24,056 nucleotides of DNA from RGIG5952 sp045603485 (GCA_045603485.1 JAZUMF010000106.1:1-24056); one strand, 5' to 3'; shown: positions 6,052-14,442, counted from the first letter of the stretch. Notes: generated from the letters alone by a model not told the origin. Translations and numbers: made by a program.

Positions 6052-6775
6052 CGAGGTCCATGTTGTGATAGACGTTCTGGACGTCGTCATAGTCCTCAAG
6101 GGCGTCGACGAACTTGTTGACTGCCTTGGCAACGGCGATATCGGAGACTGCCGTTGTTGCCATAGGAACCAATGTGGAGGCTTCTGCGCTGAGCGTCTCA
6201 ATGCCTTCCTTGGCAAGAGCATCGCAAATTGCGGCAAAGGTGTCATTGGTGCAGAGAATTTCAAAGGTGTCGCCCTGATTCTGGACATCATCCGCGCCTG
6301 CATCAAGTGCGAGCATCATGATTGTGTCTTCATCTTTGCCTTCGGCATCGATTACAATCTGACCTTTGCGCTCAAAGTTGCGGGAGACAGCACCGACCTT
6401 TGCAAATTCGGAGTTGTTCTTCTTGAAGATATTACCGATTTCGGCTGCGGCGCGGTTCTTGTTGTCGGTAAGAACCTTGACGATAAGACCAACACCGCCT
6501 GCGGCGAATCCCTCGTAGGTAATCTCGTCAAAGTTGACTGTGCCGCCCTCGCCGGTGCCCTTCTTGATGGCACGGTCGATGTTGTCGTTGGGCATATTGA
6601 CAGCCTTTGCCTTCGCAATGATGTTACGAAGGGCAGCGTTGCTGCCTGGGTCGCCACCGCCTTGCTTGGCGATAATCATAATTTCCTTGGCGATCTTGCT
6701 GAAGATCTTGCCGCGCTTGGCGTCCGCAGCACCCTTTTTGTGCTTAATCGTCGCCCATTTACTATGTCCACTCAT
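6014..6775 (-). CDS. yebC: YebC/TACO1-family protein
   Basis: The 253-aa product starts with MSGHSKWATIKHKKGAADAK, the near-invariant N-terminus of the YebC/PmpR/TACO1 family. It keeps the usual three-domain length (about 240-250 aa). Members have been described as transcriptional regulators and, for the mitochondrial and some bacterial proteins, as factors that ease translation of proline-rich stretches. Which applies here cannot be told. The start overlaps the stop of the radical SAM gene by 4 nt (ATGA), and ruvC begins inside its 3' end. This supports a tightly coupled xseB - radical SAM - yebC - ruvC operon. Confidence 0.95.
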   Translation of the reverse strand: MSGHSKWATIKHKKGAADAKRGKIFSKIAKEIMIIAKQGGGDPGSNAALRNIIAKAKAVNMPNDNIDRAIKKGTGEGGTVNFDEITYEGFAAGGVGLIVKVLTDNKNRAAAEIGNIFKKNNSEFAKVGAVSRNFERKGQIVIDAEGKDEDTIMMLALDAGADDVQNQGDTFEILCTNDTFAAICDALAKEGIETLSAEASTLVPMATTAVSDIAVAKAVNKFVDALEDYDDVQNVYHNMDLDDAVAAQLAEEE

Positions 6776-7713
6776 TCTTGTACTTCCTGCTGTTTGCGTC
6801 CTGCTTGGCCTTCGCCAGCTGACATTTCACATCCTAATAAAGAATTGTCATCAGCCGACTCAAATGGCTGAATCCAACCTGTTTCAAATCCCAGTCGCTC
6901 CGCTTCCTCGGTAACGATTCCGTACTCGGCCTCGGTCACTTTCCTGCCCCATTCACCGTTTCCTACGGCTCGCCATGCCGGCGTATACTGCGACATAATG
7001 CTGACGCAAAGCTCCGGACCGATGTTATCGGCAATCCACCTGAGGTTGTTGACGGCCTCTTCAGGATGGCCAGGCAAAACGAGGAGGCGACAAATTACAC
7101 CTCGCATCGCAATGTCTCTGTCATCGGTTTCCAGCGGGCCCAGATGTGTACAATGCCAATAGAGTGCTTTGCGTGCCGCATCCACATATTCCGCCGATCC
7201 GGAGGCTGCCTTGGCAAGCTCAGGTGTGGAATATCGTAAATCCGTAAGCGCAATGTCTATCAGGTCACTGTACATATCCAGTGTCTCTGTAGATTCAAAA
7301 CCACTACTATTATACACAAAAGGCAAAGTTTTGTCACTATCTGGAATTAAAGAAACTGCTTCACGGATTAGCGGCAACCATGGCGTAGGCGAAACGAGGT
7401 CCCAATTATGGCACCCTTTTTGTTTGAGTTCCAGCATTATTTTCGCAAGTCTTTCAGGTGTTACATCCTCTCCCTTCCGCTCCTGACTCCATGGGAAATT
7501 TTGGCAATAGAGGCAATTTAGCGTACAGTGAGAAAAGAATAAAGTGCCTGCGCCATTTGTTCCGGAAAGGGGCGGCTCTTCTCCAAAGTGAGGCCCCCAC
7601 CTGTAGAGACGCATTGTCGCACCTGACTTGCACCAGCCTTTTTCGCCTTGAGTTCTGTCAACCCGGCACCGCCGCGGGCAAAGCTGGCAACTTGCTAAAG
7701 GATTTGAGTTCAC
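6772..7713 (-). CDS. PflX-like radical SAM protein (COG1313 type)
   Basis: The 313-aa protein has the radical SAM cluster motif C-x3-C-x2-C at Cys63, Cys67 and Cys70 (SHCTLNCLYCQN). It is preceded by a cysteine-rich N-terminus (Cys9, 12, 16, 28) and the block GPHFGEEPPLSG. That combination fits the PflX/COG1313 group, homologous to pyruvate formate-lyase activating enzyme but of unknown target. The AmmeMemoRadiSam enzymes are a related alternative with a different N-terminal pattern. Translation starts at a GTG immediately after the xseB stop codon, with GGAG 9 nt upstream inside xseB. The stop overlaps the yebC start. No glycyl-radical enzyme lies nearby, so the substrate remains open. Confidence 0.85.
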   Translation of the reverse strand: MNSNPLASCQLCPRRCRVDRTQGEKGWCKSGATMRLYRWGPHFGEEPPLSGTNGAGTLFFSHCTLNCLYCQNFPWSQERKGEDVTPERLAKIMLELKQKGCHNWDLVSPTPWLPLIREAVSLIPDSDKTLPFVYNSSGFESTETLDMYSDLIDIALTDLRYSTPELAKAASGSAEYVDAARKALYWHCTHLGPLETDDRDIAMRGVICRLLVLPGHPEEAVNNLRWIADNIGPELCVSIMSQYTPAWRAVGNGEWGRKVTEAEYGIVTEEAERLGFETGWIQPFESADDNSLLGCEMSAGEGQAGRKQQEVQE

Positions 7714-7953
7714 CTACGGCTGCTCCATCGGGGGAAGTGGAGAGGTTGTCGCACTCTCAGATGAGCCTTTCTTGATGACTTCGATCCGCTTCTCAACTTC
7801 GTTGAGGCGTTGCCCGCAGGTCTTTACGAGTTTTTGTCCTTTTTCAAAGGCAGCCACCATCTCTTCAAGACCCATATTGCCCGACTCCATGGCTGAAACG
7901 AGCTCTTCAAGCTCCGTCAGGCTTTCTTCAAATGTTTTGTTTTTCTCACTCAT
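7714..7953 (-). CDS. xseB: exodeoxyribonuclease VII small subunit
   Basis: The 79-aa product is XseB, the small helical subunit that binds the large subunit XseA to form exonuclease VII, a degrader of single-stranded DNA. The core FEESLTELEELVSAMESGNM, then LEEMVAAFEKGQKLVKTC, is the standard XseB pattern. I use the ATG at 7953 (MSEKNKTFEE) and not the one at 7971, because the upstream six codons are not family-like and lie across the promoter -10 box. A serine/threonine/proline tail of about 15 residues follows the conserved part. xseA is not in the window. It heads the minus-strand operon, and the radical SAM gene begins at the next base after its stop. Confidence 0.93.
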   Translation of the reverse strand: MSEKNKTFEESLTELEELVSAMESGNMGLEEMVAAFEKGQKLVKTCGQRLNEVEKRIEVIKKGSSESATTSPLPPMEQP

Positions 7954-7961
7954 AGCAATCC

Positions 7962-7970
7962 ATTGTATCA
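7962..7970 (-). promoter_or_regulatory. extended -10 promoter element of the xseB operon
   Basis: On the minus strand TGA-TACAAT gives a TGn extended -10 (hexamer 7967-7962, 5/6 to consensus), 8 nt before the xseB ATG. The predicted leader is about 2 nt. No good -35 is seen at 17 nt, as expected for an extended -10 promoter. Confidence 0.5.
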
Positions 7971-7993
7971 TAAAATGAGATTACGGTGCGGAA
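7971..7993 (+). repeat. dispersed 23-bp copy of the tandem-repeat core
   Basis: These 23 bp (TAAAATGAGATTACGGTGCG plus GAA) are identical to 461-483, 573-595, 685-707 and 797-819 inside the 112-bp repeats about 7 kb away. The match starts just before an ATG and spans its first six codons (MRLRCG). The frame continues here through unrelated sequence to a stop at 8023-8025, without a Shine-Dalgarno. It sits in the divergent xseB/tetR intergenic region, directly behind the xseB -10 box. Confidence 0.85.
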
Positions 7994-8007
7994 TTTATAA
8001 AATCCTC

Positions 8008-8036
8008 TTGACTGATGAAGTCTGATTTCATAAAAT
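8008..8036 (+). promoter_or_regulatory. promoter of the tetR-efflux operon
   Basis: TTGACT (8008-8013, 5/6) with a 17-nt spacer faces TAAAAT (8031-8036, 5/6). The start is predicted near 8043, giving a leader of about 17 nt before the tetR ATG at 8060. Confidence 0.65.
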
Positions 8037-8037
8037 G

Positions 8038-8052
8038 AATTGAGGTTCAATT
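8038..8052. promoter_or_regulatory. candidate TetR operator
   Basis: AATTGA-GGT-TCAATT is a perfect 6-3-6 palindrome that covers the predicted start site and ends 7 nt before the tetR ATG. TetR-family repressors commonly bind palindromes at their own promoter. A second imperfect one, TTCAT-AAA-ATGAA (8027-8039), overlaps the -10. The operator role is inference from position and symmetry. Confidence 0.5.
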
Positions 8053-8059
8053 TTAGAAT

Positions 8060-8710
8060 ATGGATTCAGAATCAGAGATTAAAAATCCTCAAAATGTTTC
8101 GCGTAAGGATCGCGAGAGGGAGCGTCACAAGAATGATATTTTGGACGCTGCGGAGAGAGTTTTTGTGCGTGACGGTTTTTCTGCCAAGATAGAGTCTATC
8201 GCAAGCGAAGCGGAATATGCCGTCGGCAGCATTTACAATTTTTTCTCCAGTAAGGATGAATTATTTAAGTGCGTGCTGCTGCGGATTTCGCAATTTCGCG
8301 ACGAAGAGACGGCAAAGCTCATTTCAGAGATATCTGATGACCCATGGAGCGGTTTCCCTAAAATCGTAAATTTCTGGATTTCTCACCATCTTGCGCATGG
8401 AGACTTTCTGCATATTGTGTTTTCTTTGAAGCACTCCAGGAATGAAAAATTATTTTTGGATGAGGATCCGATAAGGGAAGAGATACATCTTCATGCGGAG
8501 GCATACCGCAAGCATATGCACGATTACTTCGCATCTCTTTCGAAGACCGATTCCGTTCGTCCGCTGGATCCATCGGTTTTATTTTGCGCCTTTGAGGGAT
8601 ATTTGAGATCTTCGATGTTTAATGCCAACAGGCGCAACGAGAATGCCGTTGATTGGAATGGCTTTGAGGATCGTGTCACAAGAGAGCTTATACAGTTATT
8701 TTCACGATAA
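8060..8710 (+). CDS. TetR/AcrR-family transcriptional regulator
   Basis: The 216-aa product has a TetR-type N-terminal DNA-binding domain at about residues 22-70. ILDAAERVFVRDGF is helix 1 and its turn; the helix-turn-helix runs through IESIASEAEYAVGSIYNFF, and the conserved F-F-S-S-K-D-E-L-F follows. The C-terminal ~140 residues are helical ligand-binding/dimer sequence without a recognised subfamily. It precedes an outer-membrane factor, adaptor and RND pump on the same strand (15-bp gap to the next gene), the classic arrangement of a repressor controlling its own efflux operon. It differs from E. coli acrR in being co-directional and first in the operon. The palindrome at 8038-8052 is its likely site. 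A GAGG at 8042-8045 is a distant ribosome-binding site. Confidence 0.9.
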   Translation: MDSESEIKNPQNVSRKDRERERHKNDILDAAERVFVRDGFSAKIESIASEAEYAVGSIYNFFSSKDELFKCVLLRISQFRDEETAKLISEISDDPWSGFPKIVNFWISHHLAHGDFLHIVFSLKHSRNEKLFLDEDPIREEIHLHAEAYRKHMHDYFASLSKTDSVRPLDPSVLFCAFEGYLRSSMFNANRRNENAVDWNGFEDRVTRELIQLFSR

Positions 8711-8725
8711 CGGGGTTTTGAGTCT

Positions 8726-10168
8726 ATGAATAAGGGCGTGTTGTATTTTTCATCGTCGGTTCTTGTTTGCCTTTTTTGCGGGTGTGTCACATCGGAGTCG
8801 ACAAATCAATCTCTTTACGAGGCGCGTAAGGAGGCTGTGAATGTGACCGTGTCAAAGGATGTGCCAGACGGTAAGCTTGTAATGCCAGCTCCGCGGTTGG
8901 AGGTTGTGAGCGGAGATTTCGACCTTCTGGCGGTTATCAATATGGCGTTGGAGAATAACCTTTCTCTTAAGGCCGCCATGCTTCGGAGGAGTGAGGCCTT
9001 TGGCGCAATTACGGAAGCGCGTGCGGCTGCGTTGCCCAACCTTGCGTTAGGCGGCGGCGTCACCAGTGATGTCGTTGAGCGCGGGGAGAATCCTGATACC
9101 TATGACGCGACTCTTTCCCTGAATCAGCCGTTATGGCGTTCGGGGGCGATTTCTTCCGGCATTCGGTATGCTAATCTCTATGCCGCAGGTGTAGACGAAG
9201 AGATCAGAGATGAAATTCAAGGAGTTGTTCAGCAAGTCGCCAGTGATTATCTTGCAGTGCTTCTCTCAAAAGAAATGGTCGATGTTTACACGGAATCTGT
9301 CGCGGTCGCCGAGCGAATGCTTGATACTGCAAAGACTAAGCGCAAGGCAGGTACCGCTTCTGACTACGAGGTACTTAGGGCAGAGGTCGAAGTTGCAACC
9401 TCCAAGGCCTCTCTTATAAAAGAGCAGAATGCGATGAGAACGGCGGGCGTCCGTCTTTTGCAGGGCATGGGCGTAGATCAGGCGAGCCGAATTCGTATTA
9501 CAGGCACTCTCAAATATGAGGGCGAGACTAACGATGTCGATTCTGTCATAATGACGGCATTGATGAATCGCCCCGATATTCTGCGCGCTCAAGCGGCGGT
9601 TGCCATGGAGCAGGAGTCTCTCAATCTTGTAAAGAGCGAGTATGGCTTTGCCGTTGACCTCTTTGCGAAGGGCAGCTATAAAAATCCAAATCCCAATGAC
9701 AACAGCGACGACTCTTGGGGGCATGACGCGTCGGCGGGAGTGAATGTCTCTGTCAATCTCTTTGACGGGTTTGAACGCAAGGGTAGATTAAGTCAAGCGG
9801 AGTCAAGGCTGCGCCAGGCCAAGGCTAAGCTTCACGAGGCTGAAGAGGCTGCGCGCGTTGAGGTTGTGAGGGCTTTGCTTGATGTCCGCAACGCCGAGGA
9901 GCTGTACCTTTCGCAGGCGAAAAATATCGACCTCTCCAAGGAGGCGCTGCGTATGCTTGAAAATGGATTTAAGGTCGGTCGCAATACGCAGATTGAGGTC
10001 TTGGATGCACATAGTGCTCTAATTGAGGCTATGGGACAATATTACAATGCGATATATTCGCATTGCATAGCCCGTATCAATGTCTTAAAGGCTGCCGGCA
10101 CATTGGTCGTTACCGGCGGCGATGCGATTCGTGAGGGTGGCATTAGATTGTCATCGGTTCCGTTTTGA
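8726..10168 (+). CDS. TolC/OprM-like outer-membrane efflux factor
   Basis: The 480-aa protein is an outer-membrane efflux channel of the TolC superfamily (NodT/OprM subgroup). The N-terminus has a hydrophobic signal ending LFCGC, so Cys20 is probably lipidated; the lipobox is slightly atypical. Two similar halves follow, each with long alanine- and glutamate-rich coiled helices (for example near residues 140-240 and 350-440), as expected for the periplasmic barrel. FDLLAVINMALENNLSL and the later MALENG-like repeat of the family are visible. It docks with the adaptor and RND pump encoded next. The adaptor gene starts 29 bp after its stop. The start is 15 bp after tetR, with only a weak ribosome-binding site, consistent with coupling. 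Confidence 0.93.
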   Translation: MNKGVLYFSSSVLVCLFCGCVTSESTNQSLYEARKEAVNVTVSKDVPDGKLVMPAPRLEVVSGDFDLLAVINMALENNLSLKAAMLRRSEAFGAITEARAAALPNLALGGGVTSDVVERGENPDTYDATLSLNQPLWRSGAISSGIRYANLYAAGVDEEIRDEIQGVVQQVASDYLAVLLSKEMVDVYTESVAVAERMLDTAKTKRKAGTASDYEVLRAEVEVATSKASLIKEQNAMRTAGVRLLQGMGVDQASRIRITGTLKYEGETNDVDSVIMTALMNRPDILRAQAAVAMEQESLNLVKSEYGFAVDLFAKGSYKNPNPNDNSDDSWGHDASAGVNVSVNLFDGFERKGRLSQAESRLRQAKAKLHEAEEAARVEVVRALLDVRNAEELYLSQAKNIDLSKEALRMLENGFKVGRNTQIEVLDAHSALIEAMGQYYNAIYSHCIARINVLKAAGTLVVTGGDAIREGGIRLSSVPF

Positions 10169-10197
10169 TTTTTTTGAATTTCACAGGAGATTGTAAT

Positions 10198-11289
10198 ATG
10201 AAAGAGTCTGTATCACTGTCCATTGTCGCCGCGCTCATCTTAGGCGGCGCATCTCTCTTTGCCCAAAATAATGAAAAGGTCTATCTGGTCCATACGGGAA
10301 AGCCTTTTCGCCAAACGATTGCGCAGTCAATTAAAAAGACCGGCGGTTTGGTTTCGCCGGCCGAGGTTTCAATTAGCGCGAAGGTCGGTGGGCGTCTCCT
10401 CAAGCTTGAGTTAGCCGATGGTACTCGACTTGACGAGGGTGTCAGGGTAAAGAAGGGCGACCGTATCGCTGAGATTGAATCACGCGATTACAAAGCGCAG
10501 TATGCCGCAGCGCAAGCCACCGTCGCATCAGCGGAGGCAACGGTCAAGGATACAAAAAGAGAATTTGAACGCGCCAACACTCTTTACAAGCAGGGAACCG
10601 CAACCGAGCAGGAGCGCGATCTTGCCGAGGCTCAGTACGAGCGCGCTCAGGCGGCTTTAGAGCAGGCCAAGGCTCAAGCCGAAATCGCCAAAATCAATTT
10701 AGACGAGTGCATTATCTATTCCCCGATGGACGGTGTCGTTTCAAAGCGCGCCATTGAGCCAGGGTCGTTGCTTTCGGTCGGCACAGAGATAGCTGTAGTT
10801 ACTCAGCTGACCCCGCTGCGCTTCCAAATCTCAATTCCAACAACTCTCTTTTCAAATCTTGTCGTCGGTAAGACTCCGATCTCTATTGAAGTGGATGCCT
10901 ATCCCAATCAGCCCGTGCTTGCCAATATTTCGCGCATCTATCCTGTTGCGGATGATGTGACTCGCACGATTCGCATTGAAACGGTTATCGACAATAATGA
11001 CGGCCGCTTTGTTCCAGGCATGTACGCAGTTGCGACGATCGATCTCAATCGCCGCGAAAATGTTCTTTGCGTTCCCTTTGAGGCTGTTGTCCGCAATGAC
11101 AGGGAACGCCTGATATACCGTGTGAAAGATGGTGTCGCTCAAGCTGTCAAGGTTAAACTTGGCATTCGCTCCGATGCGGTTGTTGAAGTCCTTGAGGGTA
11201 TATCCGAGGGTGATGAGATTGTTATCGCAGGTCAGCACCGTCTTACCGATGGTGCAAAGGTTAAGCTTGAAGACCAGCAGGCAAATTAA
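10198..11289 (+). CDS. RND efflux periplasmic adaptor (membrane-fusion protein)
   Basis: The 363-aa product is the HlyD/AcrA-type adaptor that bridges the inner-membrane pump and outer-membrane channel. A Sec signal peptide is cleaved after about residue 22 (SLFA|QNN). There is no lipobox, so unlike AcrA it is probably not lipidated. Next come the first half of the lipoyl/barrel-sandwich domain, a coiled-coil hairpin at about residues 90-165 rich in A, E, Q and R, and the second half containing YSPMDGVVSKRAIEPGS. Beta-barrel and membrane-proximal domains complete the chain. I choose the ATG at 10198 because AGGAG lies 9 nt upstream. The TTG at 10165 would add 11 residues ahead of the signal peptide. 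Confidence 0.94.
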   Translation: MKESVSLSIVAALILGGASLFAQNNEKVYLVHTGKPFRQTIAQSIKKTGGLVSPAEVSISAKVGGRLLKLELADGTRLDEGVRVKKGDRIAEIESRDYKAQYAAAQATVASAEATVKDTKREFERANTLYKQGTATEQERDLAEAQYERAQAALEQAKAQAEIAKINLDECIIYSPMDGVVSKRAIEPGSLLSVGTEIAVVTQLTPLRFQISIPTTLFSNLVVGKTPISIEVDAYPNQPVLANISRIYPVADDVTRTIRIETVIDNNDGRFVPGMYAVATIDLNRRENVLCVPFEAVVRNDRERLIYRVKDGVAQAVKVKLGIRSDAVVEVLEGISEGDEIVIAGQHRLTDGAKVKLEDQQAN

Positions 11290-11328
11290 GTATTTGACAA
11301 GCCTCGGCTAATAGGGAGTTTTTAACAG

Positions 11329-14300
11329 ATGAAGCTGTCAGAAGCAGGTGTTAAAAGGCCAGTTACCGCAATTATGGTCTTTTTCGCTATTTTAATTTTA
11401 GGATTTATTTCATACAAGCTGATTCCGGTTGACATGATGCCGGAAATCGAAAGCCCTGTCGTCTCTGTTATGACCACATGGGACGGTGCCAGCCCCGAAG
11501 ATATGGAGACAAAGGTGACGCGTCTTCTGGAGAGCGTTCTCGGTGGCGTTACAGACCTTGATGAAATTTCAAGCAATACGCGCGAAGGCCGCTCAAGCGT
11601 CACTTGCAAGTTCAGATGGGGAACGGAGCTTGGTGAAGCGTCAAATGATATGCGCGACTTAATCGAGCGCGCCAAGCGCCGCTTGCCCGATGATGCCGAC
11701 GACCCTATCATGTATAAGTTTAACAGTGCCAATATGCCAATTATGAACTATGGCATCACGGCGCGCGAGAACAGAGAGCGTATGTATGATATCGTCAACG
11801 ACGAGCTTGTCGATGTTCTCAAGCGTGTGCCTGGCGTCGGCTCTGTAGAGGCCTTCGGTGGGTTTGAGCGACAGGTAAATGTCCATCTTGATCCGGCAAA
11901 ACTTTCGGCTTACGATTTGTCGCTTGCTCAGGTTGCCGAAGCGATTGATGCCGATAACCACACAGAACCTGCGGGCAGTCTTAAAATCGGGGTGGTCGAT
12001 TACACGATTCGCGTCCCTGGCGAATATGCCAATCCGGAAGAAATCGGGGATGTCGTGGTTAAACGCTCAGGAGATGTAATCGTTAGACTGTCGGATGTCG
12101 CAACCGTTGAGGACGGCTTTGTCGAAGTCGATAAAGTCGTTGAGACAAACGATAAGTGGGCCATGATGATGCGTATCCAAAAACGCTCCGGCGAAAACAC
12201 CGTTGCGGTTTGCGAACGCGTCCGCAAGCGCGTCGATGAGCTTGCAAAAACATTGCCCGCAGACTTTGAAGTCGTCCTCATCGGCGACTCCTCAGAGACT
12301 ATCACACGCTCAATCAATTCAGTCAGCTCTACTGTTCTCTGGGGCGGATTTTTCGTTATCCTGACGACTCTTGTCATTTTACGCAATATACGCGCGTCAT
12401 TGGTAATCGCTTTGACGATTCCATTCTCCCTGATTATAGCGTTCATCTTTATGTTCCTGATGGGCTGGACAATCAACATTATGTCGCTTTCCGCGCTCGC
12501 AGTGGCAATCGGTATGGTCGTGGACAATGCCGTCGTGGTATTGGAAAACATTATGACGCACATCTCCCGCGGAGTAAGAAGACGGGAAGCGGCTATGTTC
12601 GGCGCAGATGAAGTCGGCCTCTCAATTGTCGCGTCAACACTTACGACAATTGCAGTTTTCGTGCCGCTCATCTTTGTTGAAGGCGTGACAGGAATCATGT
12701 TCAAGCAATTGGCGGGTTTGATTACCGCCACCCTCGTCGCGTCACTCTTCTGCTCGCTGTATCTTACCCCGATGCTCGCCTCCAAGCTCCTTCGCACCCT
12801 TGACAGACGCCGCAAGGATCAGGAGACATGGCATGGCCGATTCGTCCAATGGTCAGAAGAAAAATTCCTTGCCTTCGAAGCGGGGTATGGCAAATTGATT
12901 GATAAGTGCCTCCACATCAAATGGACAATCGTTGCGGTCGCGGCAGGAGTTATTGTCGTCACAATCTGGCTCTTTGGACAGTTGGGTTCAGAGCTGATGG
13001 GCTCGGAAGATACAGGTGAACTCCGCATCACATATGAGTTGCCTGTCGGAACGCGTTATGAAAAAACGGTGGCGGTAGGCAGGCGCATTTTAGCTTTAGC
13101 ACGGGATATCGTCCCTGCAAAGGACATCAAGTCATACTCATTTAACGCAGGCGGCAGCGGCGGCGGCTTCGGCGGAAGCCGAAATTCCCACACGGGAACG
13201 ATTCGCCTGCGCCTCGTTAAAGCGTCGGAACGCAACCGTTCCACGGATCAGTACGGCGAAGATATAACAAGTCAAGTCCGCAATTGGGCGGAAATCACAA
13301 AAGTCTATGCCTCGTCTGACAATTTCTTAAATCGAATCCTTCGCGGCGGCAGCGGAAATATCGCGATAGATGTTTACGGCTACGACTTAACCACCACAAC
13401 AGAAATTGCGAATCGAATAAAGGAAATCACCCTTCAAACCAAGGGCAGCAGAGATGTCCGTATTTCACAGGATTTAGGACTCCCCGAGCTGACCTTGCGC
13501 ATTGACCGCCTGAAGGCGGCATCCTTCGGCTTTACAATGGCAACCCTTTCAGATGCCCTTTCGACGCTCTTCCAAGGCGGCACGGCAACAGAATATCGCG
13601 AAGACGATGACGAGTATGATGTACTCTTGCGGCTTGAGTCGGCAAATCGCATGAGCATCGAAGATATCAAAGGCTCTGAGATTGAATTGCCAAATGGCGG
13701 ACGCGTCCGCATTGACTCATTTGCAGAAATTGAAGAAGTGACTGGACCTGTGACGATTCGCCGAAAAAATCAGGAGCGTATTGTAACAGTCGAGTTTGAT
13801 GTGATTGACCGTCCTCAAGGCGATGTCGTTGCAGATATCCGCAAGCGTGTCGAAAATGAGATACTAATACCTGACGGTGTTCAAATCGAGTATGCGGGAA
13901 TGATTGAAGAGCAGGAAGAATCGGAGCGCGCCCTCCAACTCATGATTATTTTAGGTGTCGTACTCGTTTACATGGTAATGGCAGGACAGTTCGAATCGTT
14001 TATTCATCCCTTCTTGATTATGTTCTCAATGCCATTTGCGGGAAGCGGTGTCGCTCTGGCGCTTCTGATGACGGGCACTCCGCTAAGCATGAGCGCATAT
14101 ATCGGCATAGTTCTTCTGGTAGGTGTTGTTGTGAATAATGCCATTGTGCTTATCGACTACATAAATATCACAAGAGAGCGTGAAGTCCCGATTTTCAATG
14201 CCATAGTTGAAAGCTGCCGTCAAAGGCTTCGCCCCGTTATGATTACGACTTTGACAACATTGCTTGGAATGCTCCCGATGGCGATGTCACACGCCGACGG

Positions 14301-14442
14301 AAGCGAAACATGGCGTCCGCTTGGAATTACCGTATGCGGCGGTCTTGCGGTTTCGACCTTTGTCACGATGTTTATCATCCCCGTACTCTACTACATAGTA
14401 GAAACTTGGAAAGAGAGACGAAATGCCGAAAAGACAGCATAG
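11329..14442 (+). CDS. RND-family multidrug efflux pump, inner-membrane subunit
   Basis: This 1037-aa protein has the full AcrB/MexB-type length and layout: a first transmembrane helix with KLIPVDMMPEIESP, a large periplasmic loop, helices 2-6, a second loop, and helices 7-12. It exports amphiphilic compounds using the proton gradient, as a trimer with the neighbouring adaptor and channel. In helix 4 the motif is MVVDN (Asp399-Asn400), where AcrB has Asp407-Asp408. In helix 10 it is VVVNNA (Asn936), where AcrB has Lys940. The relay thus keeps one aspartate and lacks the second carboxylate and the lysine, as in some non-proteobacterial RND pumps. Start ATG at 11329 follows AGGGAG at about 11 nt. 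It lies 39 bp after the adaptor gene and 15 bp before the next gene. Confidence 0.95.
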   Translation: MKLSEAGVKRPVTAIMVFFAILILGFISYKLIPVDMMPEIESPVVSVMTTWDGASPEDMETKVTRLLESVLGGVTDLDEISSNTREGRSSVTCKFRWGTELGEASNDMRDLIERAKRRLPDDADDPIMYKFNSANMPIMNYGITARENRERMYDIVNDELVDVLKRVPGVGSVEAFGGFERQVNVHLDPAKLSAYDLSLAQVAEAIDADNHTEPAGSLKIGVVDYTIRVPGEYANPEEIGDVVVKRSGDVIVRLSDVATVEDGFVEVDKVVETNDKWAMMMRIQKRSGENTVAVCERVRKRVDELAKTLPADFEVVLIGDSSETITRSINSVSSTVLWGGFFVILTTLVILRNIRASLVIALTIPFSLIIAFIFMFLMGWTINIMSLSALAVAIGMVVDNAVVVLENIMTHISRGVRRREAAMFGADEVGLSIVASTLTTIAVFVPLIFVEGVTGIMFKQLAGLITATLVASLFCSLYLTPMLASKLLRTLDRRRKDQETWHGRFVQWSEEKFLAFEAGYGKLIDKCLHIKWTIVAVAAGVIVVTIWLFGQLGSELMGSEDTGELRITYELPVGTRYEKTVAVGRRILALARDIVPAKDIKSYSFNAGGSGGGFGGSRNSHTGTIRLRLVKASERNRSTDQYGEDITSQVRNWAEITKVYASSDNFLNRILRGGSGNIAIDVYGYDLTTTTEIANRIKEITLQTKGSRDVRISQDLGLPELTLRIDRLKAASFGFTMATLSDALSTLFQGGTATEYREDDDEYDVLLRLESANRMSIEDIKGSEIELPNGGRVRIDSFAEIEEVTGPVTIRRKNQERIVTVEFDVIDRPQGDVVADIRKRVENEILIPDGVQIEYAGMIEEQEESERALQLMIILGVVLVYMVMAGQFESFIHPFLIMFSMPFAGSGVALALLMTGTPLSMSAYIGIVLLVGVVVNNAIVLIDYINITREREVPIFNAIVESCRQRLRPVMITTLTTLLGMLPMAMSHADGSETWRPLGITVCGGLAVSTFVTMFIIPVLYYIVETWKERRNAEKTA

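Noticed and set aside
6052..6306. N-terminal extension of RuvC by 85 residues
   Set aside because: The added residues overlap yebC in another frame, are low-complexity and precede the conserved RuvC start; the ATG at 6051 is sufficient.
5831..6871. 346-aa plus-strand open frame
   Set aside because: It lies antisense to ruvC and yebC, which are certain genes, has no family pattern, and its valine/cysteine-rich composition is what a complement of coding DNA gives.
10165..10197. TTG start of the periplasmic adaptor
   Set aside because: The ATG at 10198 has a strong AGGAG and begins the signal peptide directly; the TTG adds residues unlike any signal sequence.
11294..11322. Internal promoter before the RND pump gene
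   Set aside because: TTGACA is perfect at 11294-11299, but no acceptable -10 lies 16-18 nt downstream, and the gene is in a continuous operon.
12000..12815. 271-aa minus-strand open frame
   Set aside because: It is antisense to the RND pump gene, serine/threonine/arginine-rich and without signals; a shadow.
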